Source of the DNA: FEB-12 sp964503315
GTDB taxonomy: Bacteria > Zixibacteria > MSB-5A5 > GN15 > FEB-12
Reading direction: 5' to 3'
Assembly (NCBI GenBank): GCA_964503315.1
Contig: CAZCZL010000006.1
Coordinates: 173,317-237,316 of the forward strand
DNA length: 64,000 nt
This document shows positions 16,484 through 24,729 of this stretch, piece by piece (the first letter of the stretch is position 1; each line of letters opens with the position of its first letter). Both the position numbers and the translations under genes were made by a program. The notes beneath the pieces were generated by a model that was given only the letters and a program-made list of their open reading frames with translations, ran no database searches and was not told the origin of the DNA.

Positions 16484-17395
16484 TTACTTGCCTGTCAAAA
16501 GACGTTGTGCTTCGCGATACCGCGAGGCCGATACGTTGACCACTTCATCTGGAAGCACCGGCGCCGGCGGCTTCTTGTTCCAGCCGGTAGATTCTAAATA
16601 ATCACGGATCGGCTGTTTGTCGAACGAGGGCTGGCTTTTCCCGATCTCATATTTGTCAACCGGCCAAAAGCGGCTGGAATCAGGTGACAATACCTCGTCG
16701 ATCAGAATGAACTTCCCGTTCTTGTAGCCAAACTCAAATTTGGTGTCGGCGATAATGATCCCTTTGGTCAGGGCGTAATCCGCCGCCTTCTGGTACACGG
16801 CGAGCGACTTATCGCGGCACAACTCGGCCGTCTCACGCCCGACTATCTCGACCATCTGCTCAAAGCTGATATTCTCATCGTGGCCGTCATCGTTTTTTGA
16901 AGACGGCGTAAAAAGTGTCGTGGGGAGCTTTTCGGATTCTCTTAACGTTGCAGGGAACTCGAACCCATGTACCGAGTTCGAACCTGACTTGCGCGCGGTC
17001 TGTAGCTCCTTCCACATCGAGCCAGAGATATATCCGCGGACGATGCACTCGGCATCGATCCGATCCGCCTTGACCACGATCATCGAGCGCCCCTCAAGCT
17101 GATCGCGATACGCGCGGAGCTTGACCGGGTACTCGTCGACATTGGCCGTCACGAGATGGTTGTCCACGACATCCTTGAGAAAATCGAACCAGAACAGCGA
17201 GGTCTGCGTCAACACTCGCCCTTTCCCCGGTATGCCGTTCGGCATGACAACATCGAAGGCGGAAATTCGATCCGACGCTATAAACAACAGTGTCTCCCCG
17301 AGGTCATAAATGTCGCGGACTTTACCGCGACGGATCAGCGGATACTCTTTGATATCCGTGGTCAGCACGACACGGTCGGTAGCGGCATTACTCAT
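16484..17395 (-). CDS. purC: SAICAR synthetase
   Basis: Ligates aspartate to CAIR with ATP in purine synthesis. At 303 residues it is the long form. Motifs include GKVRDIYDLG, ASDRISAFDVVMP, the central AECIVRGYISGSMW, and IADTKFEFG followed by LIDEVLSPDSSRFWP. It overlaps purN by 8 bp and precedes purH. Confidence 0.97.
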   Translation of the reverse strand: MSNAATDRVVLTTDIKEYPLIRRGKVRDIYDLGETLLFIASDRISAFDVVMPNGIPGKGRVLTQTSLFWFDFLKDVVDNHLVTANVDEYPVKLRAYRDQLEGRSMIVVKADRIDAECIVRGYISGSMWKELQTARKSGSNSVHGFEFPATLRESEKLPTTLFTPSSKNDDGHDENISFEQMVEIVGRETAELCRDKSLAVYQKAADYALTKGIIIADTKFEFGYKNGKFILIDEVLSPDSSRFWPVDKYEIGKSQPSFDKQPIRDYLESTGWNKKPPAPVLPDEVVNVSASRYREAQRLLTGK

Positions 17396-17996
17396 GATTG
17401 CTATATTCTCCTTTAATGAGTTTTTGCAGAGCTATGGGATAGATACGGTGCTCTTCGACCAGTACACGCGCGGCCAGAGACTCAGGCGTGTCGTCCGGAA
17501 GCACCGGGACCTTGGCTTGCTCAAGTATTCTTCCATGGTCATAGATCTCGTCGGCCAGATGCACCGTGCAGCCGGACTCCGTCTCTTTGGCCGCCAAAAC
17601 GGCTTCGTGTACAAAGTGTCCGTACATTCCGGGGCCTCCATACTTCGGAAGTAACCCGGGATGGATATTCACGACTCGATTGTGAAACGCTTTGAGCACT
17701 TCCACTGGCATCAATTTCAGGTATCCAGCCATCACCACGTAATCGATCGCGCGCTCGCGAAGCTGACTTGCTAAGTCCGCTCCAGCCTTCTCCGGCGAAT
17801 CATATTTCTTTGCATTGAACACCCAGGTCTCTATCCCCTGGTCAGCGGCGCGCTGTAAGCCCAATGCTTTGGACGTATTTGACACGACCCATACCACTTT
17901 AGCGGCAAGCTCACTACGATTGCTCGCGTCGATAATCGCCTGCATATCTGAGCCTCTCCCCGAAATGAACACCGCCAACCGCGCCGGAAGTGACAT
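17388..17996 (-). CDS. purN: Phosphoribosylglycinamide formyltransferase
   Basis: Transfers a formyl group from 10-formyl-THF to GAR. The 202-residue protein has the N-terminal VFISGRGSDMQAII substrate loop, the catalytic Asn and His in NIHPGLLPKYGG, and the Asp in the HLADEIYDHG region. GRGSDMQAI, where many family members have GxGSNLQAI, is a conservative difference. Its ATG overlaps the gatB stop codon by 1 nt. Confidence 0.96.
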   Translation of the reverse strand: MSLPARLAVFISGRGSDMQAIIDASNRSELAAKVVWVVSNTSKALGLQRAADQGIETWVFNAKKYDSPEKAGADLASQLRERAIDYVVMAGYLKLMPVEVLKAFHNRVVNIHPGLLPKYGGPGMYGHFVHEAVLAAKETESGCTVHLADEIYDHGRILEQAKVPVLPDDTPESLAARVLVEEHRIYPIALQKLIKGEYSNHE

Positions 17997-19444
17997 CAGC
18001 TGTCCAGCCTCTCTCTCAACAGGCGGTTGACCGATTCCGGATTCGCCTGCCCCTTGGTCGCCTTCATAACCTGTCCGACAAAGAAACCAAATACATTGGC
18101 CTTGCCGGACCGATATTGCGCGACACTTTCCGGACTGGATGCCAATACCTGCTCTACTATCGGGATGATCGCGGAATCATCGGATATCTGCACCAGTCCC
18201 TTTTCTCTTATGATGGCCGTGGGTTGCTTTCCCGTTTCGACCATCTCGGCGAAAACAGTTTTGGCGATCTTGCCCGATATCTCGCCCGATGCGATCTTGT
18301 TCACCAGTTCGGCCAGCATTGCCGGACGTACTTTAGACTCGGTGATCTCTGCGCCGGACCTGTTCAGAACCCCCAGCAATTCCACCTGCAGCCAATTGGC
18401 GGCACCAACACTGTCAGTCGTATGCCGCATCATCTCTTCGTAGAATTCCGCTAATTCGCGTGAATCAGTCAACACGTGGGCATCGTATTCCCGGATACCG
18501 AACTGCTCGACAAACCGCTTAGCTTTCGCTTCCGCAAGTTCTGGTAAGTTATGACGGGTCTCGTCGATCCATTCGTCGGAAATGACAAGGTTGACCAGAT
18601 CTGGTTCGGGGAAATAGCGGTAATCGTGCGACTCCTCTTTCCCACGCATCGCCTCCGCGACCTGTTTCTTCTCGTTCCACAGAAGCGTTTCCTGCTCCAC
18701 TTGACCGCCGGATTTGATCAATTTGATCTGACGATCTATTTCATATTTGAGCGCCCGCTCAACTCCTTTGAAGGAGTTCATGTTCTTGAGTTCAGTGCGG
18801 GTACCGAACTTCTCCTGTCCTTCCGGACGGACAGAGACATTCGCGTCACACCGCAAATGCCCCTTTTCCATATCACCGGAGCAGACCCCGAGATACTGCA
18901 CGATCTGCTTCAGCTTGGTCAGGTAGCCATAGGCTTCCTCGGGCGAGCGAATATCAGCATGCGATACTATTTCCATCAGCGGAGAGCCGCAGCGATTAAG
19001 GTCAACTCTGGTATAAGCGCCGCCATCTTCGGGATGCATCAGTTTGCCGGCATCCTCTTCAAGGTGAATGCGAATCAACCGAACCGACTTCTCTTCACCC
19101 GATTCCGTACGAAAATGGATCGCGCCCCCCTCGCCTATCGGACGGTCGAACTGTGAGATCTGGTAGCCTTTGGGAAGGTCGGGATAGAAATAGTTCTTGC
19201 GGGCAAAGACCGATCGATTGCGCACACTGCCACCGATCGCGAGGATCATCTTCATAGCATATTCGGCCGCCCGCTTGTTCATCACCGGCAACGCTCCAGG
19301 AAGACCGAGGCAGACCGGGCAGGTTCGGCTGTTCGGTTCCGCGCCGTATTCCACTTTGCACGAACAGAAAATCTTCGATTCGGTCTGTAGTTGTGCGTGG
19401 ACCTCGAGTCCGATAACCGGCTCAAAGCCATCGATGACTGCCAC
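17996..19444 (-). CDS. gatB: Asp-tRNA(Asn)/Glu-tRNA(Gln) amidotransferase subunit B
   Basis: Subunit of GatCAB, which transamidates misacylated Glu-tRNA(Gln) and/or Asp-tRNA(Asn). The 482-residue protein starts with FEPVIGLEVHAQLQTESKIF, has the CPVCLGLPGALPVMN cradle motif and zinc-site cysteines near the N terminus, and ends in the YqeY-like tail domain. The start is GTG with AGGAGG 12 nt upstream, a rather long spacing. It follows the HAD gene by 84 bp, a gap that contains its own promoter. gatA is two genes upstream and gatC is not in this window. Confidence 0.97.
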   Translation of the reverse strand: MAVIDGFEPVIGLEVHAQLQTESKIFCSCKVEYGAEPNSRTCPVCLGLPGALPVMNKRAAEYAMKMILAIGGSVRNRSVFARKNYFYPDLPKGYQISQFDRPIGEGGAIHFRTESGEEKSVRLIRIHLEEDAGKLMHPEDGGAYTRVDLNRCGSPLMEIVSHADIRSPEEAYGYLTKLKQIVQYLGVCSGDMEKGHLRCDANVSVRPEGQEKFGTRTELKNMNSFKGVERALKYEIDRQIKLIKSGGQVEQETLLWNEKKQVAEAMRGKEESHDYRYFPEPDLVNLVISDEWIDETRHNLPELAEAKAKRFVEQFGIREYDAHVLTDSRELAEFYEEMMRHTTDSVGAANWLQVELLGVLNRSGAEITESKVRPAMLAELVNKIASGEISGKIAKTVFAEMVETGKQPTAIIREKGLVQISDDSAIIPIVEQVLASSPESVAQYRSGKANVFGFFVGQVMKATKGQANPESVNRLLRERLDS

Positions 19445-19472
19445 TCTGCTTCTTATCCTCCTGAAAGCGGGA

Positions 19473-19500
19473 AATATAGGGGGCCCCGACCCAAGGTCAA
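19473..19500 (-). promoter_or_regulatory. Promoter of gatB-purN-purC-purH
   Basis: TTGACC (19495-19500) and TATATT (19473-19478) on the minus strand are separated by a 16-bp G+C-rich spacer. Transcription would start near 19466, about 22 nt before the gatB GTG. Confidence 0.55.
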
Positions 19501-19528
19501 GCGATTCCGGAAGTCGCCCAACCTGCTA

Positions 19529-20161
19529 TCAGAACCAGAGTTGGAGCATGTGAAGCTCCTCGCGCAATTGCGCTGCCGTACGGAAATGGATGAAGTGGAT
19601 ACCGGCCCTTCGCACGGCTTCGCCATATGCCGGCGTATCATCAATGAACACGATTTCTTGCGGCCTCATTCCGCACTGTGCGATCAGTTTTTCAAAGATG
19701 ACCGGCTCCGGCTTGCGAGCGCCCACCTCGTAGGACATCATAACGAAGTCAAACCCGTCTCGCAGATTAAGGCGCTTCTGCAGATCATGCTCCCATTCGC
19801 AATTGTTGGAGAGCATCCCCAACAAGTACTTCCCCTTGATCTGGTCCTTTATGCGCAGCGACTCCGGCATGGGATGGAACATGCCGACAAACATGTCGTG
19901 CAATTCATTATCGGAACGACTGATCCCGCCTGCCTGACGAAACGCCTCCCAGTAGGTCGATTCGCTTATCTCGCCCCGCTCGAATTCGGCGATCCGGGAT
20001 TCCCACGCGGCCTCTGCTCGTTCGACGGAGATGCTGAGATTTGAGGCGAAGTGCTGGAGCGATTGGCGGTAATTGTACGTGTAGAGAACACCTCCGAAGT
20101 CGAACACTATTGCTCGAATAGGTGTCGAAAGCCGACTGGCAGCTAGCTGTGATCCAGGCAT
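19529..20161 (-). CDS. HAD-superfamily hydrolase (YihX/epoxide-hydrolase-N-like)
   Basis: A 210-residue HAD phosphatase-like protein. Motif I is VFDFGGVLY with nucleophile Asp21, and the usual +2 Asp is replaced by Gly. Motif II is GMLSNN, motif III Lys is in GARKPEP, and motif IV is FIDDTPAYG. The cap is alpha-helical (subclass I). DFGGV motifs occur in sugar-1-phosphatases of the YihX type and in sEH N-terminal domains, so activity is plausible but the substrate is unknown. Its start overlaps the alpha/beta hydrolase by 19 bp and has no clear ribosome-binding site, suggesting coupling. Confidence 0.85.
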   Translation of the reverse strand: MPGSQLAASRLSTPIRAIVFDFGGVLYTYNYRQSLQHFASNLSISVERAEAAWESRIAEFERGEISESTYWEAFRQAGGISRSDNELHDMFVGMFHPMPESLRIKDQIKGKYLLGMLSNNCEWEHDLQKRLNLRDGFDFVMMSYEVGARKPEPVIFEKLIAQCGMRPQEIVFIDDTPAYGEAVRRAGIHFIHFRTAAQLREELHMLQLWF

Positions 20162-20931
20162 AGTAGGAACGAATGGAGATGATTATCGAACAGCCGGGGC
20201 GCTTCGAGATTGATCAGATGACCAATATCGGGAAACTCCACAAGCCGCGATCCGGCGATCCGCTTGTGAAGCTCCCGAGCGAGAGGCACAAAGACTTTGT
20301 CCAACTCGCCGATCATAATCGCGGTCGGCACTGTGATCCGATGCACGTGCTCAGTATCGACTTGCGTGCGGTATTTCCCGCGCATCGGGTCCTTCCATAT
20401 TTCACCCGTGTGATCATCGATCATCTGCGACACCAGTTCGGCTATGTGCGCTCGGTCACCCTTCAGCCAGGCGAGCGTCATCTCTTTCCAGGCCGACTTT
20501 GCCGCCTCAAGCGATTGCTCGCGCGCCAACTTGTCGAACTTCTGATACTTTTTCCCGATATCATATCCAGACGCTCCCGTGCTGACAAGCGTCAATGAGG
20601 CTAATCTATCCTGATGCTCCAGTGTGTACCCGATCCCCGTTGAGCCTCCCATGGAGAGTCCAACCAGATGGATCCGCGAAAGACCAAGCGTTTCGAAGAA
20701 TGTGTGGAGGTCCTCCACTCGCTCAAATCGACCATAGCGACCGGGCGCGGCATCGGACTTGCCGTGCCCCATGGCATCGACGAGAATAACTCGATAGTGC
20801 GTCTTGAAAAACTCCGCCTGGGCGTACCAGGACCGTCGATCCAGCGTAAACCCATGCAGGAAAACGAGCGGTTCTCCCTCTCCGAACTCCTCGTAATACA
20901 TCCGATATCCGCCGAGATCCGCGTAGGGCAT
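20143..20931 (-). CDS. Alpha/beta-hydrolase fold protein
   Basis: A 262-residue hydrolase with the oxyanion-hole motif FLHGFTLDRRSW, nucleophile elbow GLSMGG (Ser93), acid Asp in IGELDKVF and catalytic His in DIGHLINLEAP, a full triad. Its length and cap resemble 3-oxoadipate enol-lactonase and other small esterases, but the substrate cannot be assigned. It sits 2 nt after gatA and overlaps the HAD gene. Whether these two enzymes relate to GatCAB or only share transcription is unknown. Confidence 0.88.
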   Translation of the reverse strand: MPYADLGGYRMYYEEFGEGEPLVFLHGFTLDRRSWYAQAEFFKTHYRVILVDAMGHGKSDAAPGRYGRFERVEDLHTFFETLGLSRIHLVGLSMGGSTGIGYTLEHQDRLASLTLVSTGASGYDIGKKYQKFDKLAREQSLEAAKSAWKEMTLAWLKGDRAHIAELVSQMIDDHTGEIWKDPMRGKYRTQVDTEHVHRITVPTAIMIGELDKVFVPLARELHKRIAGSRLVEFPDIGHLINLEAPRLFDNHLHSFLLCLDHS

Positions 20932-20933
20932 GA

Positions 20934-22388
20934 TTACCTCAGTTGCTCCAGAATATGCGCCACCTGAAAGAGTGATAACTCGTCAAGATAGCGTCCCATG
21001 AACTGCACACCGATCGGCCGACCATCGGATGATACCCCGTACGGCACCGAAATCGCCGGATGGCCGGTCAGACTCGCCGTCACCGTGTAGACATCGGAAA
21101 GATACATCGCCAGCGGGTCGGTGAGCTTCTCCCCCAACTTAAAGGCTGGAGTCGGCGAAGTCGGACAGATGATCAGGTCGCACTTCTCAAATGCGGTCTC
21201 TACCTCGCGGCGCAGCAGCTCGCGGACTTTGGAAGCTTTGATGTAGTAGGCGTCGTAATAACCCGACGAGAGTGTGTAAGTTCCAAGCATGATCCGTCGT
21301 TTGACTTCAATGCCAAACCCTTTGGCGCGCGTATCGCTGTACATTTCGGCGAGTGACTTGTCACCGGATTCGCGGAGACCATACCTGACGCCATCAAATC
21401 GCGCCAGGTTGGCGGAGGCCTCGGCGCACGCCACGACATAGTAGACGGCGATCCCTTTGTCGGTCGACGGCAACGAAACGTCGACAATCGTGTGCCCAGC
21501 CTTCTTCAGCGCGGTGATTGCATCCTGTATGACTTGATTCACTTCGCGGTCAAGCCCGATCGGGAAAAACTCTTTGGGTATGCCGATGCGGAATTTCCTG
21601 TCACTGGTGATTTTTTGCGAATACGGCGGATGGTCGAATGCGACCGAAGTCGAATCACGGCGATCCCGCCCCGCCACAGATTCATAGAGCAGGGCCAGGT
21701 CCTGCGTGTTTCGCGCGAATGGAGATATTTGATCGGTCGACGACGCAAACGCCACCAGTCCATACCGTGAAATACTCCCGTACGATGGCTTAAGTCCCAG
21801 TATCCCACAGAACGACGCCGGCTGTCTGACCGACCCCCCGGTCTCCGAACCAAACGCAAGTGGAACTATCCCCTGCGCTACTACCGCGGCCGACCCGCCC
21901 GATGACCCACCCGGCGCTAAATCGCGACGAATCGGATTGTGAACCGGCCCGAAATGGCTGTTCTCGTTGGATGACCCCATGGCGAATTCATCCATATTGG
22001 TTTTGCCGATGATCACCGCGCCTTCATGTATCAGTCGCTCAACCAGCGTCGCATTGTAGGGCGGGATATAACTTACGAGTATATGCGAACCACAGGTGCA
22101 CGGGTAATCGGTGTAGGAGATATTATCTTTGATCGCGACCGGCACCCCGGCCAGTCTTCCTACCGTCGCCCCGAGCGAAGTCGAGGGGTACCCCTCTCTC
22201 ACGAGTCTGTCAACTTCCGCCGCCTGCCTGAGTGCCTTTTCTTCGCAAATAGTGATGAATCCGTTTAGTTCCTTCCCTTCGGTTTTGGCGAGATGAATCG
22301 CTTCCTCGGCAATCTCGACCGCCGAGCGCTTGCTGGCTTTGACCGATTCAGCTATTTCTGTCGCGGTGAGTGACTTGTAGTCGGACAT
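20934..22388 (-). CDS. gatA: Asp-tRNA(Asn)/Glu-tRNA(Gln) amidotransferase subunit A
   Basis: Amidase subunit of GatCAB, which releases ammonia from glutamine. The 484-residue product has the amidase signature: catalytic Lys in VAIKDNISY, GSSNENSHFGPVHNP, and the Ser-cis-Ser/Ser nucleophile region GGSSGGSAA. ATG 22388 gives the canonical start MSDYKSLTATEIAES. A GTG five codons upstream abuts a GAGG and is unlikely. No Shine-Dalgarno precedes ATG 22388, and a TATATT -10 hexamer lies exactly 6 nt upstream, so the transcript may be leaderless. Confidence 0.97.
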   Translation of the reverse strand: MSDYKSLTATEIAESVKASKRSAVEIAEEAIHLAKTEGKELNGFITICEEKALRQAAEVDRLVREGYPSTSLGATVGRLAGVPVAIKDNISYTDYPCTCGSHILVSYIPPYNATLVERLIHEGAVIIGKTNMDEFAMGSSNENSHFGPVHNPIRRDLAPGGSSGGSAAVVAQGIVPLAFGSETGGSVRQPASFCGILGLKPSYGSISRYGLVAFASSTDQISPFARNTQDLALLYESVAGRDRRDSTSVAFDHPPYSQKITSDRKFRIGIPKEFFPIGLDREVNQVIQDAITALKKAGHTIVDVSLPSTDKGIAVYYVVACAEASANLARFDGVRYGLRESGDKSLAEMYSDTRAKGFGIEVKRRIMLGTYTLSSGYYDAYYIKASKVRELLRREVETAFEKCDLIICPTSPTPAFKLGEKLTDPLAMYLSDVYTVTASLTGHPAISVPYGVSSDGRPIGVQFMGRYLDELSLFQVAHILEQLR

Positions 22389-22394
22389 GGGGGG

Positions 22395-22422
22395 AATATA
22401 CACACCTCAGGCTATCGGACAA
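22395..22422 (-). promoter_or_regulatory. Promoter giving a predicted leaderless gatA transcript
   Basis: TTGTCC (22417-22422) and TATATT (22395-22400) on the minus strand are 16 bp apart. Six C residues separate the -10 from the gatA ATG, so transcription should begin at or next to the A of the start codon. Confidence 0.5.
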
Positions 22423-22475
22423 GGAAGGAATAGAAGTTGAGGACTCGACGATTGACCCAGTCGGAACGACCACAC

Positions 22476-22503
22476 AAAAAAACAGGCCCCTCGCGGGGCC
22501 TGT
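22476..22503 (-). terminator. Rho-independent terminator of glnA
   Basis: A perfect 9-bp G+C-rich stem (ACAGGCCCC / GGGGCCTGT) with a 4-nt loop is followed on the minus strand by a run of T. It lies 25 nt after the glnA stop codon and is the clearest intrinsic terminator in the window. Confidence 0.92.
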
Positions 22504-22527
22504 CGAATGTCCAAATCCAGATGATCC

Positions 22528-23853
22528 TTACAGCATCTTCTGATACATGTCAGTCTCGTACTGGCTGACATGGATGCGGTACTGATCCCATTCCATCTTC
22601 TTGTTTTCGATCAGCTTGTTGAACACATGTTCGCCAAGCGCTTCCTTCACCAGCTTCGAGCCTTCGGCCAGCGCGATCGCCTGCTCGAGCGAGCCCGGCA
22701 GTGTATCGATCTTCAGCTTGTCCTTCTGCGCCTGGGTCATCTCAAAGATATTCTCCTCGATCGGTCCCGGCAGGGTGTACTTCCCTTCGATCCCCTTCAA
22801 CCCGGCGGCCAGGATGAGGGCAAACGTCAGGTACGGGTTGGCGGACGGATCCGGCGAGCGAAGTTCGATACGAGTCGCCTTCTCCTTGCCGACGCGGTAC
22901 ATCGGGACGCGGACCAGCGATGACCGGTTCCGACGGCCCCAGCCGACATAAACCGGCGCTTCATATCCCGGCACTAACCGCTTGTAGGAGTTGACCCACT
23001 GGTTCAGGACCAGAGTGATCTCGCGGACGTGCGTCAGTACCCCGGCCATGAAATGTCGGGCGGTTTCGGACAACAGGTAGTCACCCTTGGGGTCGAAAAA
23101 GAGGTTCTTGTCACCTTTGAAGAGCGAGACGTGGCAGTGCATTCCGGAGCCATTTTCGCCAAAGATCGGCTTCGGCATAAAGCTGGCATAGACGCCGTTC
23201 TCCATGGCGATCTCTTTGACCACGAACTTGTAGACCTGGGCAAAATCGGCCATTACCAGCGCTTCCTGGTATTTAAGGTCGATCTCGTGCTGGCTCGGGG
23301 CAACCTCGTGGTGCGAGCACTCAACAGCGATATCCATCATCTCGAGCGCGGCGACCGTCTTCTTGCGAAGCTGCGTGCCGACATCGACCAGTTCGTAGTC
23401 GAAATATCCGGCATCGTCGAGGGTCTTCGGTTCGTGCTGGTTCTCGAAATAGAAATATTCCAACTCCGGACCGACATACATGGTCCAGCCTTTTTCTTTG
23501 ACCTTGGCGAGCTGACGTTTCAGCACATAGCGCGGGTCGCCGTCATAGGGAGTCCCATCCGGGTTCTGAATATCGCAAAACATCATGGCGACTTTCTCAC
23601 CCGCGATCTCCCACGGAATAACGCGGAATGTCAGCGGATCCGGGATCGCCATCAGATCGGACTCATCGATACGGGCGAATCCTTCGACAGAGGAGCCGTC
23701 AAACCCCTGTCCTTCTTCCAACACCTGCTCGAACTCGGAGCGGGTGATGGACATTCCCTTGATCTTTCCCAGGATGTCGGTAAAACAGAGCCTGATATAA
23801 CGCACGCCGGCTTCGTCAACTAAACGAAGGACATCTTCTTTGGTTTTGGTCAT
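22528..23853 (-). CDS. glnA: Glutamine synthetase, type I (GSI-alpha)
   Basis: Condenses ammonia and glutamate with ATP; the main nitrogen-assimilation enzyme. The 441-residue protein has the beta-grasp N domain, the latch FDGSSVEGF, metal-binding GPELEYFYFE, the His loop HEVAPSQHEIDLK, ENGSGMHCHVSLFK, and NSYKRLVPGYEAPVYVGWG. The length and the absence of an adenylylation Tyr in the C-terminal loop (TLPGSLEQAI) place it in the GSI-alpha class, which is not adenylylated. It is monocistronic with its own terminator. The upstream region holds a cluster of dyads including a GlnR/TnrA-like sequence. Confidence 0.98.
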   Translation of the reverse strand: MTKTKEDVLRLVDEAGVRYIRLCFTDILGKIKGMSITRSEFEQVLEEGQGFDGSSVEGFARIDESDLMAIPDPLTFRVIPWEIAGEKVAMMFCDIQNPDGTPYDGDPRYVLKRQLAKVKEKGWTMYVGPELEYFYFENQHEPKTLDDAGYFDYELVDVGTQLRKKTVAALEMMDIAVECSHHEVAPSQHEIDLKYQEALVMADFAQVYKFVVKEIAMENGVYASFMPKPIFGENGSGMHCHVSLFKGDKNLFFDPKGDYLLSETARHFMAGVLTHVREITLVLNQWVNSYKRLVPGYEAPVYVGWGRRNRSSLVRVPMYRVGKEKATRIELRSPDPSANPYLTFALILAAGLKGIEGKYTLPGPIEENIFEMTQAQKDKLKIDTLPGSLEQAIALAEGSKLVKEALGEHVFNKLIENKKMEWDQYRIHVSQYETDMYQKML

Positions 23854-23994
23854 GGACGTTGCTCCTGCCTGAAGTCTGGGTTCTGGAAAGGCGGCAATTT
23901 ATATGGTTAAATCGGGAACGCAAGGCAAAAGTGCAGTGAAATGGTGTCCAAAATTAGAGCATTTTAGCCCATATTCGGCTGGGAGGCAGCGACT

Positions 23995-24013
23995 TTGTGA
24001 AAACCGTTCACAA
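23995..24013. promoter_or_regulatory. GlnR/TnrA-like dyad upstream of glnA
   Basis: TTGTGAA-AACCG-TTCACAA is a perfect 7-bp inverted repeat. Its core TGTGA-N7-TCACA satisfies the TGTNA-N7-TNACA consensus described for GlnR/TnrA operators of Bacilli. It lies about 142 bp before the glnA start codon. The regulator that would bind it in this non-firmicute is unknown. Confidence 0.5.
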
Positions 24014-24024
24014 GGGGCGCTACT

Positions 24025-24043
24025 TGTCAGGAAATCCCTGACA
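24025..24043. promoter_or_regulatory. Second dyad upstream of glnA
   Basis: TGTCAGG-AAATC-CCTGACA is a perfect 7-bp inverted repeat whose centre is 30 bp, close to three helical turns, from the centre of the first dyad. Its outer halves TGTCA/TGACA resemble those of the first site but are 9 nt apart rather than 7. Confidence 0.45.
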
Positions 24044-24051
24044 TGCCGCAT

Positions 24052-24068
24052 GGGAATCCCCGATTCCC
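24052..24068. promoter_or_regulatory. Third dyad between glnA and dCMP deaminase
   Basis: GGGAATC-CCC-GATTCCC is a perfect 7-bp inverted repeat 30 nt after the dCMP deaminase stop. It could be the stem of that gene's terminator, but no T-run follows, or part of the glnA control region. Confidence 0.4.
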
Positions 24069-24098
24069 CCGTTGCCAAGCCTTTCGGTTCGGACCTGC

Positions 24099-24593
24099 CT
24101 ACTCTGAGAGCTTCAGGCTGATGGTCTTCCTGTCTGGCGCAAGCTGTCTTGTCTTTACCCCCGCCATGGCGAATATCCGCTGAGCGGCGATGAACTTGTC
24201 GTCGTGGGCATATTTGTCCGACAGGAAAACGACCTCTTTGATCCCGACTTGCACGATCAGCTTGGCGCACTCGTTACACGGGTAAAGCGAGACATAGAGC
24301 GAGGCGCCATCCAGCTCCGGTTTGTTCGACGCGTTGGTGATGGCGTTCATTTCGGCATGACAGACATAGGCGTACTTCGTGTCGAGATAGTTCCCTTCGC
24401 GCGCCCATGGAAGTTCGTCATCGGAGCACCCCGCCGGAAAGCCATTGTAGCCAATCCCAATAATGCGCTTTGTCTTATTTACTATGCACGCCCCCACCTG
24501 GGTGCCGGGGTCTTTGGAGCGTTGGGCGGAAAGCTGGGCCACCGCCATGAAATAGTCATCCCAGCTCAAATAGTCGGTTCGTTTACTGGTCAT
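24099..24593 (-). CDS. Deoxycytidylate (dCMP) deaminase
   Basis: Deaminates dCMP to dUMP for thymidylate synthesis. The 164-residue protein has the zinc-dependent cytidine-deaminase signature: His79 and catalytic Glu81 in CHAEMNA, and Cys106 and Cys109 in PCNEC. The N-terminal SWDDYFMAVAQLSAQRSKDPGTQVGA stretch is typical of dCMP deaminases rather than cytidine or tRNA deaminases. No Shine-Dalgarno precedes the ATG. A TATACT -10 lies 6 nt upstream, so the message is predicted to be leaderless. Confidence 0.94.
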   Translation of the reverse strand: MTSKRTDYLSWDDYFMAVAQLSAQRSKDPGTQVGACIVNKTKRIIGIGYNGFPAGCSDDELPWAREGNYLDTKYAYVCHAEMNAITNASNKPELDGASLYVSLYPCNECAKLIVQVGIKEVVFLSDKYAHDDKFIAAQRIFAMAGVKTRQLAPDRKTISLKLSE

Positions 24594-24599
24594 GGCGGG

Positions 24600-24628
24600 A
24601 GTATATCAGGTCGAATAGAGGCAGTCAA
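24600..24628 (-). promoter_or_regulatory. Promoter giving a predicted leaderless dCMP deaminase transcript
   Basis: TTGACT (24623-24628) and TATACT (24600-24605) on the minus strand are exactly 17 bp apart. CCCGCC separates the -10 from the ATG, placing the expected transcription start at the start codon. Confidence 0.65.
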
Positions 24629-24650
24629 GCCTCCGACTTACTTGACTGCC
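24620..24650. repeat. 10-bp inverted repeat carrying the divergent -35 elements
   Basis: GGCAGTCAAG and CTTGACTGCC form a perfect 10-bp inverted repeat with an 11-nt spacer. Each arm supplies a TTGACT -35 hexamer, one for dCMP deaminase on the minus strand and one for the nucleosidase-like gene on the plus strand. It may therefore be a shared control site. Confidence 0.6.
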
Positions 24651-24671
24651 CTACGGACAGCTTGGTACATT
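24642..24671 (+). promoter_or_regulatory. Promoter of the exported nucleosidase-like gene
   Basis: TTGACT (24642-24647) and TACATT (24666-24671) are 18 bp apart, giving a start near 24678 and a leader of about 50 nt that ends with GGAG before ATG 24730. Confidence 0.45.
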
Positions 24672-24729
24672 TGAGATCAACCGTTCGGAGAATCTCATTC
24701 AACCGGCATCAATGTTTATTGGAGTATTC

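Noticed and set aside
23029..23823. 264-codon open frame on the plus strand
   Set aside because: Lies wholly within glnA on the other strand. Its composition follows the antisense of a conserved gene and no family motif is visible.
23854..23990. Sigma-54 promoter for glnA
   Set aside because: No GG-N10-GC pattern with TGGCAC and TTGC-like halves could be found. A TATAAA-like -10 is present without a good -35, so I assign no promoter.
23899..24270. 123-codon open frame on the minus strand
   Set aside because: Overlaps the 3' half of dCMP deaminase in another frame and extends into the glnA dyad region. There is no domain and no start signal.
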